A stretch of DNA of 12,201 nucleotides, from NCBI GenBank assembly GCA_964590725.1, contig CAZPWF010000022.1:1-12201 (forward strand). Direction: 5' to 3'. This document shows positions 1-5,839 of this stretch, one piece after another. How positions within the stretch are numbered: the first letter of the stretch is position 1; the number at the start of each line of letters is the position of its first letter. The notes under the pieces were generated by a model. The model was not told the DNA's origin and ran no database searches. It saw only the letters and a program-made list of their open reading frames with translations. Position numbers and translations under genes: made by a program. Source of the stretch: CAZPWF01 sp964590725. GTDB taxonomy: Bacteria > Patescibacteriota > Saccharimonadia > Saccharimonadales > JACQNP01.

Positions 1-126
1 GACACATTGGGCGTATCAACCTGTCCTGTTCGTTGTTGTAATGAGTTTTCTGTGTTATACATAAACGTTTAGCATAGTATGACTGTTAAACGGTTATATT
101 TCAACACTCTTTGAGTTGATCGGTAA
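1..126. other. Intergenic tail downstream of the peptidase E-like gene
   Basis: No gene is supported here. Reading the minus strand past the peptidase stop, two weak imperfect hairpins can be drawn: TCAA/TTGA plus CTC/GAG with bulges at about 101-119, and GTTTA/TAAAC at about 67-94. Neither is followed by a run of T on the minus strand, so I do not call a terminator. No start of a further gene is visible before the edge. Confidence 0.4.
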
Positions 127-762
127 TTATGAATTCGGTCGACCGGTCACAACTTTGCAAATTTTATCGTAAACAACAAGAGCCTGATCATCTGTCAGCT
201 CAATTAGCTTAGAACTATTTCTATGCATTTCTTTCAGTTCTTCTATTCCAAACCCAAACATTTCGCTACCAACATGTGGCACGACTATTTTATCAATTAA
301 CCCCATACCGTCCCAGACGACCGACTCAGCAAAACGAGGATCATCAGCAAACTCCACACCTTTGAGGGTTATGCCAGCAACGATCGCACCGGCACTTGAT
401 CCACCGTAAACTATATTATTTTCTAATAACTCTCTTGCGACTATTTCAAATCCACTTTTTTGAATCACCTCCATCAAACAAAATGTGTTTCCGCCCATGC
501 ACCAAATAACATCACAATCTTTAAGCTCCTGTCGAAGATTTTCGGTATCATTACCAAGCAGATCAACAACCTTGAAATGTTTAATACCAATCGTATTAAA
601 ATAATCAATAGTTGATTGGATTTTTACGTTACGCGCCTTCTCGGCGTAGTAATCCTTAGCATTTGGAATCAGTGCTATCTTGATTTTGTCTGGATTCTTA
701 CCAACTAACTCAAATAAATCATTTGGCGTCGGTACTCGGTACGAAGACAAGTATAGTTTCAC
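127..762 (-). CDS. Peptidase E-like (family S51) serine peptidase
   Basis: A 211-residue protein of the class I glutamine-amidotransferase-like S51 fold, which includes cytosolic aspartyl dipeptidases (PepE) and cyanophycinases. Seen in the sequence: the nucleophile elbow GGSSAGA at residues 120-126 (Ser123 the likely nucleophile), the oxyanion-side MGGNTF at 89-94, and PHVG around His163, which fits the catalytic His of the PepE Ser-His-Glu triad. The acidic member probably lies in the ELTDDQ stretch near 188-193. I chose the GTG at 762 rather than the ATG at 834. The GTG overlaps the upstream gene's TGA as GTGA, has AGGA 7 nt upstream, and begins the family-typical KLYLSSYR strand; the 24 residues gained by the ATG lie inside the upstream gene. 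The overlap implies translational coupling to the C39-like peptidase. The substrate is unproven: the family is clear, the dipeptidase activity is inferred. Confidence 0.85.
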   Translation of the reverse strand: MKLYLSSYRVPTPNDLFELVGKNPDKIKIALIPNAKDYYAEKARNVKIQSTIDYFNTIGIKHFKVVDLLGNDTENLRQELKDCDVIWCMGGNTFCLMEVIQKSGFEIVARELLENNIVYGGSSAGAIVAGITLKGVEFADDPRFAESVVWDGMGLIDKIVVPHVGSEMFGFGIEELKEMHRNSSKLIELTDDQALVVYDKICKVVTGRPNS

Positions 763-1409
763 AACTTCATCCTGTATGCATTCAGAGCAAGTGAACCGCC
801 AAAACCGCGCCACGCATCCATGAATCGCTCCCACTCGACATGTTGATTTGGCTTAGGGCCATATTTACCATCGGGATTATGTATGATAACTTCGTCATTA
901 TTGTAGCCAATAGCCAGCACCGAGTGCGCACCATAACCTTCTTGGTTGGCTAGCGGTTTACCGTTAACTTCTAGTCTCATTAGCCAACCGTCATCTATTA
1001 ATGTCTCAACGTCATGTCGTGTTCCGGGGCGTTTCTCGAATGGTTGTTTATTTTCGACGTACGCTATAGCACGTTCACGTTCTAATGGTATGTTTGAGTG
1101 CTCTAACTGGTAGTCAAGCATCTCTTGATCGTCAAAGATCTCTGCAAGATACCCTTCCGGGTTTTCTATGAACTGATGTATGTCCCAATCCTCTACCCAC
1201 TGCACTTCAAAACCTAGGTCGCTCAGCGACAATAAACTTTGAATACCCCAAGCACCTTGACCAGCTTCGTAACCACATAATTCACTTGATTCAGCTAGAT
1301 CAAAATCTAGTTCAGGCCTGAAATGCTGCACAACCATAGCGATACAAGCTGGCACACACTGCCCTCCAGGATTCTCTACAAACGGAATATCATGGCATAT
1401 TTCAGACAT
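759..1409 (-). CDS. C39-like papain-fold cysteine peptidase
   Basis: A 216-residue protein resembling Peptidase_C39_2 proteins, the papain-like fold related to bacteriocin-leader peptidases. The N-terminal GGQCVPAC (residues 15-22) gives oxyanion Gln17 and catalytic Cys18. GAHSVLAIGY at 160-169 gives His162, and IIHNPDG at 175-181 gives the third residue, Asn178 or Asp180. The order Cys-His-Asn/Asp is intact. There is no signal peptide, membrane segment or attached ABC transporter, so it is probably a stand-alone cytosolic enzyme and not a bacteriocin exporter. The gene starts 8 bp after the aspS stop and ends in a GTGA overlap with the S51 peptidase, so aspS and the two peptidases are probably co-transcribed. 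The ATG has no clear Shine-Dalgarno (only GAG overlapping the aspS stop), which suggests re-initiation. The substrate is unknown; hydrolase is likelier than structural role because all active-site residues are kept. Confidence 0.75.
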   Translation of the reverse strand: MSEICHDIPFVENPGGQCVPACIAMVVQHFRPELDFDLAESSELCGYEAGQGAWGIQSLLSLSDLGFEVQWVEDWDIHQFIENPEGYLAEIFDDQEMLDYQLEHSNIPLERERAIAYVENKQPFEKRPGTRHDVETLIDDGWLMRLEVNGKPLANQEGYGAHSVLAIGYNNDEVIIHNPDGKYGPKPNQHVEWERFMDAWRGFGGSLALNAYRMKL

Positions 1410-1417
1410 CTGTTAGC

Positions 1418-3187
1418 TTACTCTGTTTTAAGCTCAATATTGAGATCTTTGAGCTGTGAATTATCTACGATGCTCGGAGAGTTCATCATTACGTCCACAC
1501 CTGAACCGTTCTTAGGAAAAGCAACAACCTCGCGAATATTTTCTTCGCCTGTAAGGACCATGAACATTCGGTCAATACCAAAGGCGCAACCGGCATGTGG
1601 TGGAGCGCCATACTTGAAGGCATTTATCATGGCGCCAAATTTTTCATCAACATGATCATTATCATATCCAATCGACTCAAAAGCCTTATACATGATTTCA
1701 GGGCTATGGTTACGCACTGCACCAGAGCAAATTTCATAGCCATTCATAACCATGTCATATTGGTCAGCAACAATACCTAATAGCTCTTCGTCCGTCTGAG
1801 AATCATTAAATGCAGATAGTCCACCTTTCGGCATAGAGAACGGATTATGACCAAAGTCAACTTTCTTAGCCTTGTCATCCCACTCGTAAAACGGAAAATC
1901 TACAATCCACGCAAGAGCTATAACATCCGGATCCTTTAATTCGAAATGATCCGCTATTTCACTCCTTAGCCTACCCAATACCTTGTTTACGATAGGTTTT
2001 GTATCGGCACCAAAAAATACCAAATCTCCATCTGATGCACCCGTTTTTTCTCGAATTGTTTTCAATTCTAAATCTGACAAGAACTTAGCAATCGGGGATT
2101 TTACCTCACCGGATTCGAACGAAAGATATGCAAGTCCGCCAGCACCCTCTGATTTAGCAATATCAGTAAAATGATCTATCTGCGAACGACTGAGTGAAGT
2201 TCCACCCTTCACGCAAATAGCCTTCACGGATCCACCATTTTTAATTGCATTCGCGAATACCCCAAACTCCGTTGCGCTTAATGTATCGCAAAGATCAACT
2301 AATTCCATTTCGAAACGTAAATCAGGTTTATCCGTTCCGAATCGATCCATTGCTTCATCATACGTAATGCGCGGAATGTCTTTGGTTAATAATTTCTTAC
2401 CTGCAAAATCTGAAACTAACGATTTTATTAACGGCTCAACATTGTTACGAACTTCTTCGCCATCATCAACAAATGACATTTCCATATCTAATTGATAAAA
2501 ATCACCGTATAGTCGGTCAGCTCGAGGATCTTCATCGCGAAAACAGGTTGCAATCTGATAATATCGAGCGATTCCGCCCACCATTAATAGTTGCTTGAAC
2601 TGCTGTGGCGCCTGTGGCAAAGCGTAAAACTTACCCTCATGTACACGCGATGGAACCAAAAAATCACGAGCCCCCTCTGGGCTAGAATTAGCTAGAATAG
2701 GAGTAGATACCTCTGTAAATTCCTGCTTCTCCATGTAATCGCGCATCATCTTATAGTATTGTGCACGTTTTTTAAGTGTCTCCTGCATCTTGGGACGTCG
2801 TAAATCCAGATATCGATATTTTAGCCTAACCTCTTCACTGACATGGTCTTCGTCATTGATTTGGATAGGTAAAGGTTCTGAACGGTTAAGTATATTGACG
2901 TTTTCTACTCGTACTTCAACGTCACCAGTGATGATGTTCGGGTTTTTAAGCCCTTCGCCTCGTTCTACAACTTTTCCAGCTGCAGTAACGACAAATTCGT
3001 CGCGTAGCTGTTCGGCAACTGCAAACGCTTCTGATTTTTCTGGCTGAATTACTAACTGAACAATTCCCGTGTGGTCACGAATGTCGATAAAGATTAGGCC
3101 GCCGTGATCACGACGGTTCTGGACCCACCCCTGTACGGTCACTTCTTTCCCTGTATGTTTGGTTACGTCACGGCTTAGGGTTCTCAT
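1418..3187 (-). CDS. aspS: Aspartyl-tRNA synthetase, probably non-discriminating (Asp/Asn)
   Basis: A full-length (589 aa) bacterial-type class IIb synthetase that attaches Asp to tRNA-Asp in the cytosol. Domain order: N-terminal OB-fold anticodon-binding domain (about 1-105, GWVQNRRDHGG at 20-30), class II catalytic core with motif 2 FRDEDPRADR, inserted GAD domain in the middle of the core, and motif 3 GCAFGIDRMFMVL near the C-terminus. His28 (RRDHGG) and Gly79 (GEGLKNPN) align with His31 and Gly82 of Pseudomonas aeruginosa AspRS. Those residues mark enzymes that also charge tRNA-Asn with Asp, which GatCAB then amidates; discriminating enzymes such as that of E. coli have Leu at the first position. 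The start is fixed by AAGGAG 5 nt before the ATG. It is preceded by a structured 5' leader and followed closely by two peptidase genes. Identity is secure; dual tRNA use is inferred. Confidence 0.97.
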   Translation of the reverse strand: MRTLSRDVTKHTGKEVTVQGWVQNRRDHGGLIFIDIRDHTGIVQLVIQPEKSEAFAVAEQLRDEFVVTAAGKVVERGEGLKNPNIITGDVEVRVENVNILNRSEPLPIQINDEDHVSEEVRLKYRYLDLRRPKMQETLKKRAQYYKMMRDYMEKQEFTEVSTPILANSSPEGARDFLVPSRVHEGKFYALPQAPQQFKQLLMVGGIARYYQIATCFRDEDPRADRLYGDFYQLDMEMSFVDDGEEVRNNVEPLIKSLVSDFAGKKLLTKDIPRITYDEAMDRFGTDKPDLRFEMELVDLCDTLSATEFGVFANAIKNGGSVKAICVKGGTSLSRSQIDHFTDIAKSEGAGGLAYLSFESGEVKSPIAKFLSDLELKTIREKTGASDGDLVFFGADTKPIVNKVLGRLRSEIADHFELKDPDVIALAWIVDFPFYEWDDKAKKVDFGHNPFSMPKGGLSAFNDSQTDEELLGIVADQYDMVMNGYEICSGAVRNHSPEIMYKAFESIGYDNDHVDEKFGAMINAFKYGAPPHAGCAFGIDRMFMVLTGEENIREVVAFPKNGSGVDVMMNSPSIVDNSQLKDLNIELKTE

Positions 3188-3192
3188 AGTAT

Positions 3193-3198
3193 CTCCTT
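3193..3198 (-). promoter_or_regulatory. Shine-Dalgarno of aspS
   Basis: AAGGAG lies 5 nt upstream of the aspS ATG at 3187. It is the strongest ribosome binding site in the window and fixes the aspS start. It begins only 15 nt downstream of the 3' strand of the predicted leader pseudoknot (3214-3220), so folding of that element could affect access to it. Confidence 0.85.
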
Positions 3199-3213
3199 AG
3201 TTGTAAGTTTGTT

Positions 3214-3270
3214 TTCAGACTAGATCGGACCGCAAGTAGCGTAGTCGTCTGAACTACGCGCCGGTCCTAG
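3214..3270 (-). ncRNA. Structured aspS leader: two-tier hairpin with loop-to-3' pseudoknot
   Basis: Read as minus-strand RNA, the outer helix P1 pairs GGACCG (3267-3262) with CGGTCC (3232-3227), 6 of 6. The inner helix P2 pairs GCGTAG (3259-3254) with CTACGC (3244-3239), 6 of 6. The 9-nt loop (3253-3245) holds TTCAGAC, which is perfectly complementary to GTCTGAA at 3220-3214, six nt beyond P1. That would give a 7-bp pseudoknot. A CTAG/CTAG extension of P1 (with a bulge) competes with the last pseudoknot pair. No run of U follows, so it is not an intrinsic terminator; translational or stability control of aspS is more likely. I recognise no known family: the T-box consensus is absent. The pairing is directly visible; the regulatory role is inferred. 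Confidence 0.55.
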
Positions 3271-3301
3271 TATTATTATCTAATCTACCTAGACTTATCA
3301 T
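3254..3301 (-). CDS. Candidate 15-residue aspS leader peptide (MISLGRLDNNTRTGA)
   Basis: An ATG at 3301 opens a 15-codon frame ending in TAG at 3256-3254. Codons 8-10 are GAT AAT AAT (Asp-Asn-Asn), the amino acids whose tRNAs a non-discriminating AspRS would charge. The stop codon lies in the 5' arm of helix P2 of the following RNA structure, so the position of a ribosome on this frame would decide whether P1 and P2 fold. A perfect TATAAT at 3318-3313 would start transcription only about 5 nt before the ATG, giving a nearly leaderless transcript. There is no Shine-Dalgarno. The frame is short and the region A+T-rich, so Asn codons may be there by chance. Confidence 0.35.
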   Translation of the reverse strand: MISLGRLDNNTRTGA

Positions 3302-3312
3302 TCTAATAAGTT

Positions 3313-3318
3313 ATTATA
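3313..3318 (-). promoter_or_regulatory. Candidate -10 element of an aspS promoter
   Basis: A perfect TATAAT on the minus strand begins 3 bp after the stop codon of the CBS-domain gene. The best -35 at 17 bp spacing is AATACA (3341-3336), matching consensus only in its last three bases and lying inside the upstream gene. aspS can therefore probably be transcribed independently of that gene, with a leader of about 120 nt. Confidence 0.5.
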
Positions 3319-3320
3319 GA

Positions 3321-4406
3321 CTATTTCACCTCAGTTGTATTGTCTTCTTTTTCTGGCTCATTTGTTGCCAGCTTATCTATCTTTTCCTCTGGATTTTTAT
3401 GCAGCTGCCTGTGTTCATTTTTTGCAGCCCTCGCCGCGACCGCACGTAAATCATCATATTGATCAAATTCATCAACAATCTGTTGTCCAATAATCTGCTC
3501 TAATACGTCCTCTACGGTTATTACGCCAACATACTCTTCAAACGTATTCACGACGACGAACAAATGCTGTCGAGACTTAACGGACGCTTGCAGAACATCA
3601 TATAGACTCTGCTCTTCATGGACATAATGAACACCCTTCCTAACTAACGGCTTTATTGATCCTGTTTCCTCTGTACTTACAACATCACGTAAATATAAAA
3701 TTCCAACAATATTATCTTGTGTACCATCAAAAACCGGAAATCTGGAATGACCACTTTTATGCAGCTCTCCCATTAATACTGGCCCTATCGATTCATCAAT
3801 CGAGACACTTTTAACGACCCGACGAGGCGTAAGGAAATCTCTAACTAATTTGTCTCCAAACGTTAATACGTGTTTCACCATATCAAGTTCTGCTTTGTCT
3901 ATTCGATTCTCAACTTGAACTTTTTGTTTATCAATAAGATCTATCAGGTCTTCTTTTTCATACAAACCAGTATGGAAAATTAATGGTAAGTGACGCTCAA
4001 CAAATTGTCCTAAACGATTAACCAGCGGGTGGATGTATTCCATAAGCCAACCAATTACCGGAGCCACTCTAGCAGCTATCCATGACCCAAACTTAGTAGT
4101 TTCGCGGGCTGGAAGCCATAAATACCCAAACCAAATTACCGCCAATGACGCAATAACCGCAAACCAAAAAGGTGCCGATCTATTCATGACAACAAAGAAA
4201 AGCGCATTGGTCACCGCAATAAAGGTCCATAAAACTATTCGCAAACTAGGTCCGTAACTGACCGCTCGAAACAGCATATTAGCCAGCTCATCACCTTTGC
4301 GCGCGCGACGCTTCAGTTCCTTCTCAGGCAGTTTGTGATATGTTCGTTCTAGGCTAATCGACAAAAGGGCTGATGCGCCAAGTAAAATGATTATGATTGT
4401 TTGCAT
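3321..4406 (-). CDS. CNNM/CorC-family membrane protein with two CBS domains
   Basis: A 361-residue protein of the DUF21/CBS family (HlyC/CorC, CNNM), linked in other organisms to Mg2+/Co2+ efflux or resistance. Membrane helices are visible at about 2-18, 57-76 and 79-97. RRARKGDELANML at 33-45 is the usual cytosolic stretch after helix 1. Amphipathic helices (about 105-180) lead into CBS1 (about 185-245, with SGHSRFPVFDG) and CBS2 (about 255-310, with GVITVEDVLEQIIG). After CBS2 comes only a charged tail; the CorC_HlyC domain common at the C-terminus of larger members is absent. The protein is therefore a shortened form, and the DUF21 part also looks compact. It is divergent from the dsbA-like gene. 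Its ATG lacks a Shine-Dalgarno but sits 6 nt after a -10 box, so the mRNA is probably leaderless. The transported ion is unproven. Confidence 0.8.
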   Translation of the reverse strand: MQTIIIILLGASALLSISLERTYHKLPEKELKRRARKGDELANMLFRAVSYGPSLRIVLWTFIAVTNALFFVVMNRSAPFWFAVIASLAVIWFGYLWLPARETTKFGSWIAARVAPVIGWLMEYIHPLVNRLGQFVERHLPLIFHTGLYEKEDLIDLIDKQKVQVENRIDKAELDMVKHVLTFGDKLVRDFLTPRRVVKSVSIDESIGPVLMGELHKSGHSRFPVFDGTQDNIVGILYLRDVVSTEETGSIKPLVRKGVHYVHEEQSLYDVLQASVKSRQHLFVVVNTFEEYVGVITVEDVLEQIIGQQIVDEFDQYDDLRAVAARAAKNEHRQLHKNPEEKIDKLATNEPEKEDNTTEVK

Positions 4407-4412
4407 ATATAA

Positions 4413-4441
4413 ATATTACGATTCTATTGCACTATTTTCAA
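4413..4441 (-). promoter_or_regulatory. Promoter of the CBS-domain gene, leaderless architecture
   Basis: On the minus strand TTGAAA (4441-4436), a 17-bp spacer and TAATAT (4418-4413) form a good sigma70-type promoter. Only 6 nt separate the -10 from the ATG at 4406, so transcription should begin at or beside the start codon. The missing Shine-Dalgarno fits this. Confidence 0.6.
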
Positions 4442-4477
4442 AGCGAGAGTTAATCAAGTAGAATGATAGTAACAAAT

Positions 4478-4483
4478 GGAGGA
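4478..4483 (+). promoter_or_regulatory. Shine-Dalgarno of the dsbA-like gene, long spacing
   Basis: GGAGGA lies 13 nt before the ATG at 4497, longer than usual. An in-frame TAA immediately before that ATG rules out an upstream start, so the spacing is real unless initiation is further downstream. A weak TAGAAT -10 (4459-4464) lies upstream. Confidence 0.55.
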
Positions 4484-4496
4484 ACCAATAAACTAA

Positions 4497-5153
4497 ATGA
4501 ATAACCGCTTTATATTGATCTTAGCTGCATGTGTAGTGGGCTTTTTTGGCATCTTGTTTTTTACCAAAAAAGATTCGAATAAATCTAATAATAACGGTGG
4601 TGGCCAAAGCAGCCAACTGACACAACATACTACCGGCGCAGGTAAAACTGGTGTCGTATTAATTGAGTACGGAGATTTCGAATGTCCGGCATGCTATAGG
4701 TTTTTCCCTGTAATCGAACAAATTAAAGAAAAATACAAGGATCAGATAACTTTTCAATTCCGTCATTACCCATTAGTGGAAATCCACAAAAACGCATTAA
4801 TTAGTGCTAGAGCAGCTGAAGCCGCAGGCAAACAGGGTAAATTCTTTGAGATGTACAGCAAGCTTTATACAAACCAACAAACATGGACTCCCGCCCCTGA
4901 TCCTAGTAATTATTTCCAGGCATACGCTAAAGAATTAGGGCTAGACGAAGCGAAGTTTAAAACGGATATGCAAAGTGAAGAGGTGAATAAAATTGTTCAA
5001 GCCGATAAAAACTATGCTAAAGAACAAGGGTTTAACAGTACTCCGACGTTTGTTCTAGATGGCAAAAAGCTTGAAAATACCCAAGATACTGTTGAATATT
5101 TCTCTCAACAAATCGATCAAGCGATTGCTGCAAAAAACAAAAGTGGCCAGTAG
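4497..5153 (+). CDS. Membrane-anchored DsbA-like thiol-disulfide oxidoreductase
   Basis: A 218-residue thioredoxin-fold protein (Thioredoxin_4/DsbA type) predicted to introduce or rearrange disulfides in exported proteins outside the membrane. An N-terminal hydrophobic helix (about 4-22) followed by a low-complexity Ser/Asn/Gly/Gln linker (24-50) acts as an uncleaved anchor; there is no lipobox Cys after the helix. The fold starts at about 52 (GVVLIEYGDFECPACYRFF). The active site is Cys63-Pro-Ala-Cys66, a helical insertion spans about 95-170, and the cis-proline loop is STPTF with Pro184. All catalytic elements are intact. It is monocistronic and divergent from the CBS gene. Natural clients could include the Cys-bearing metallophosphoesterase at the right edge. 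Direction of the reaction (oxidase or isomerase) cannot be told from sequence. Confidence 0.88.
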   Translation: MNNRFILILAACVVGFFGILFFTKKDSNKSNNNGGGQSSQLTQHTTGAGKTGVVLIEYGDFECPACYRFFPVIEQIKEKYKDQITFQFRHYPLVEIHKNALISARAAEAAGKQGKFFEMYSKLYTNQQTWTPAPDPSNYFQAYAKELGLDEAKFKTDMQSEEVNKIVQADKNYAKEQGFNSTPTFVLDGKKLENTQDTVEYFSQQIDQAIAAKNKSGQ

Positions 5154-5168
5154 ATAACTGACCACTTT
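5132..5168 (-). terminator. Intrinsic terminator for minus-strand transcripts, overlapping the 3' end of the dsbA-like gene
   Basis: Stem AAAGTGG (5140-5146) pairs with CCACTTT (5162-5168), then after one C/A mismatch CAGT (5148-5151) pairs with ACTG (5157-5160), with a 5-nt loop. On the minus strand it is followed by TGTTTTTT (5139-5132). There is no T-run on the plus side, so it should stop transcription coming from the DUF1003/iron permease operon, not the dsbA-like transcript. Confidence 0.65.
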
Positions 5169-5186
5169 GTGTATATCGGCAAAAAG

Positions 5187-5279
5187 CTAGTAGCTAATAA
5201 ACTGCTGCCAGCGTGGCCGACGAACTCTTACTTCAACAGGCGTGCCCCTTGAAGCTGTAACCTTTACTTTTATTGGCAT
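5187..5279 (-). CDS. Candidate small basic protein, 30 residues
   Basis: ATG at 5279 to TAG at 5187-5189. The peptide begins MPIKVKVTASRGTPVEVRVR and ends RPRWQQFISY. It is strongly basic, with alternating hydrophobic residues that suggest two beta strands. GGGAG lies 5 nt before the ATG, a better ribosome site than most long genes here have. It stands between a minus-strand operon (5417-6372) and the minus-strand terminator (5132-5168), so it would be the last gene of that transcript. Against it: short length and no known homologue that I recognise. Confidence 0.4.
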   Translation of the reverse strand: MPIKVKVTASRGTPVEVRVRRPRWQQFISY

Positions 5280-5293
5280 TATTACTCCCAGAC

Positions 5294-5319
5294 AACCAGT
5301 ATTAACTGGCTTCTTTTTT
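5294..5319 (+). terminator. Probable intrinsic terminator of the dsbA-like transcript
   Basis: CCAGT (5296-5300), loop ATTA, ACTGG (5305-5309), followed on the plus strand by CTTCTTTTTT. The stem is short (5 bp) but the T-tract is good. It lies about 140 bp beyond the dsbA-like stop, so that transcript would run antisense through the candidate 30-residue gene. Confidence 0.5.
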
Positions 5320-5416
5320 ATTGTTTGTTATTTTTGTCTTCTTAAGTAGGAGTCTCGCACAACCTACTAGAGCGAAGTGTAGCGCCATGTTCTCATATAC
5401 GCTTATGCTTTGTCAA

Positions 5417-5839
5417 CTACTTTTTAAATCGTTTTTGATGTGCCTTTTCGATCTTTTTGTGGAGTTTATGCATTGAATGATTATCGAAGTAATTTTTGTG
5501 AATCTCTTGGAATTCTTTATAGAGTTGATCTAGTTCTTCATCGCTCATATCTTCTAGGTCGACAAAGCTATCCCTGGACGTTGTGTGTGTTATTAATTCA
5601 TCAAGCTTTAACTGCATTGCCTTGCTTTCACGATTTTGGGTGTTTTGTACTACAAAAACCATTAAAAATGTTGAGATCGTAGTGAATGTGTTTATAAATA
5701 ATTGCCACGTGTTGGAAAATCCAAAAATAGGGCCCGAAACTGCCCATAATAGTACAACGCAAATAGCCAAAACAAAATTGTTAGCCGTACCAGTTAGGTA
5801 CGAAACTTTGCTGGCAAAACGTCTAAAAACGTCTCTCAT
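5417..5839 (-). CDS. Low-affinity iron permease family (Fet4-like) small membrane protein
   Basis: A 140-residue protein matching the bacterial short form of the low-affinity iron permease family (PF04120). Two membrane helices at about 22-38 and 48-65 are followed by the family's conserved QNTQNRESKAMQLKLDELI block (65-83). The C-terminal 50 residues are charged and probably helical and cytosolic, ending in a Lys-rich tail. The bacterial short form is far smaller than fungal Fet4, so iron transport by it alone is not established. It is translationally coupled to the upstream DUF1003 gene by an ATGA overlap. Both carry an N-terminal soluble segment, a two-helix hairpin and a following QNR-type motif, which suggests that they work together or are distantly related. 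Family assignment is firm, transport role weak. Confidence 0.8.
   Translation of the reverse strand: MRDVFRRFASKVSYLTGTANNFVLAICVVLLWAVSGPIFGFSNTWQLFINTFTTISTFLMVFVVQNTQNRESKAMQLKLDELITHTTSRDSFVDLEDMSDEELDQLYKEFQEIHKNYFDNHSMHKLHKKIEKAHQKRFKK

Noticed and set aside
130..148. Clustered restriction-like sites (GAATTC, GTCGAC, ACCGGT) at the end of the peptidase gene, suggesting vector or linker sequence
   Set aside because: The reading frame continues naturally through them to a stop and no flanking vector sequence is present; a CGGTCGACCG palindrome explains most of it.
3214..3330. T-box riboswitch before aspS (GAC present in the hairpin loop, ACCGG nearby)
   Set aside because: The T-box sequence (AGGGTGGNACCGCG-like), Stem I motifs and an antiterminator/terminator pair are all missing; the region is also too short.
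5302..5388. 28-codon minus-strand frame (MALHFALVGCAR...)
   Set aside because: No ribosome site, unremarkable composition, and its stop lies in the plus-strand terminator hairpin; likely random.
5394..5416. Minus-strand promoter with perfect TTGACA at 5416-5411
   Set aside because: No -10 element at 16-18 bp; the only TATATG is 11 bp away. Probably chance overlap with the iron permease stop.
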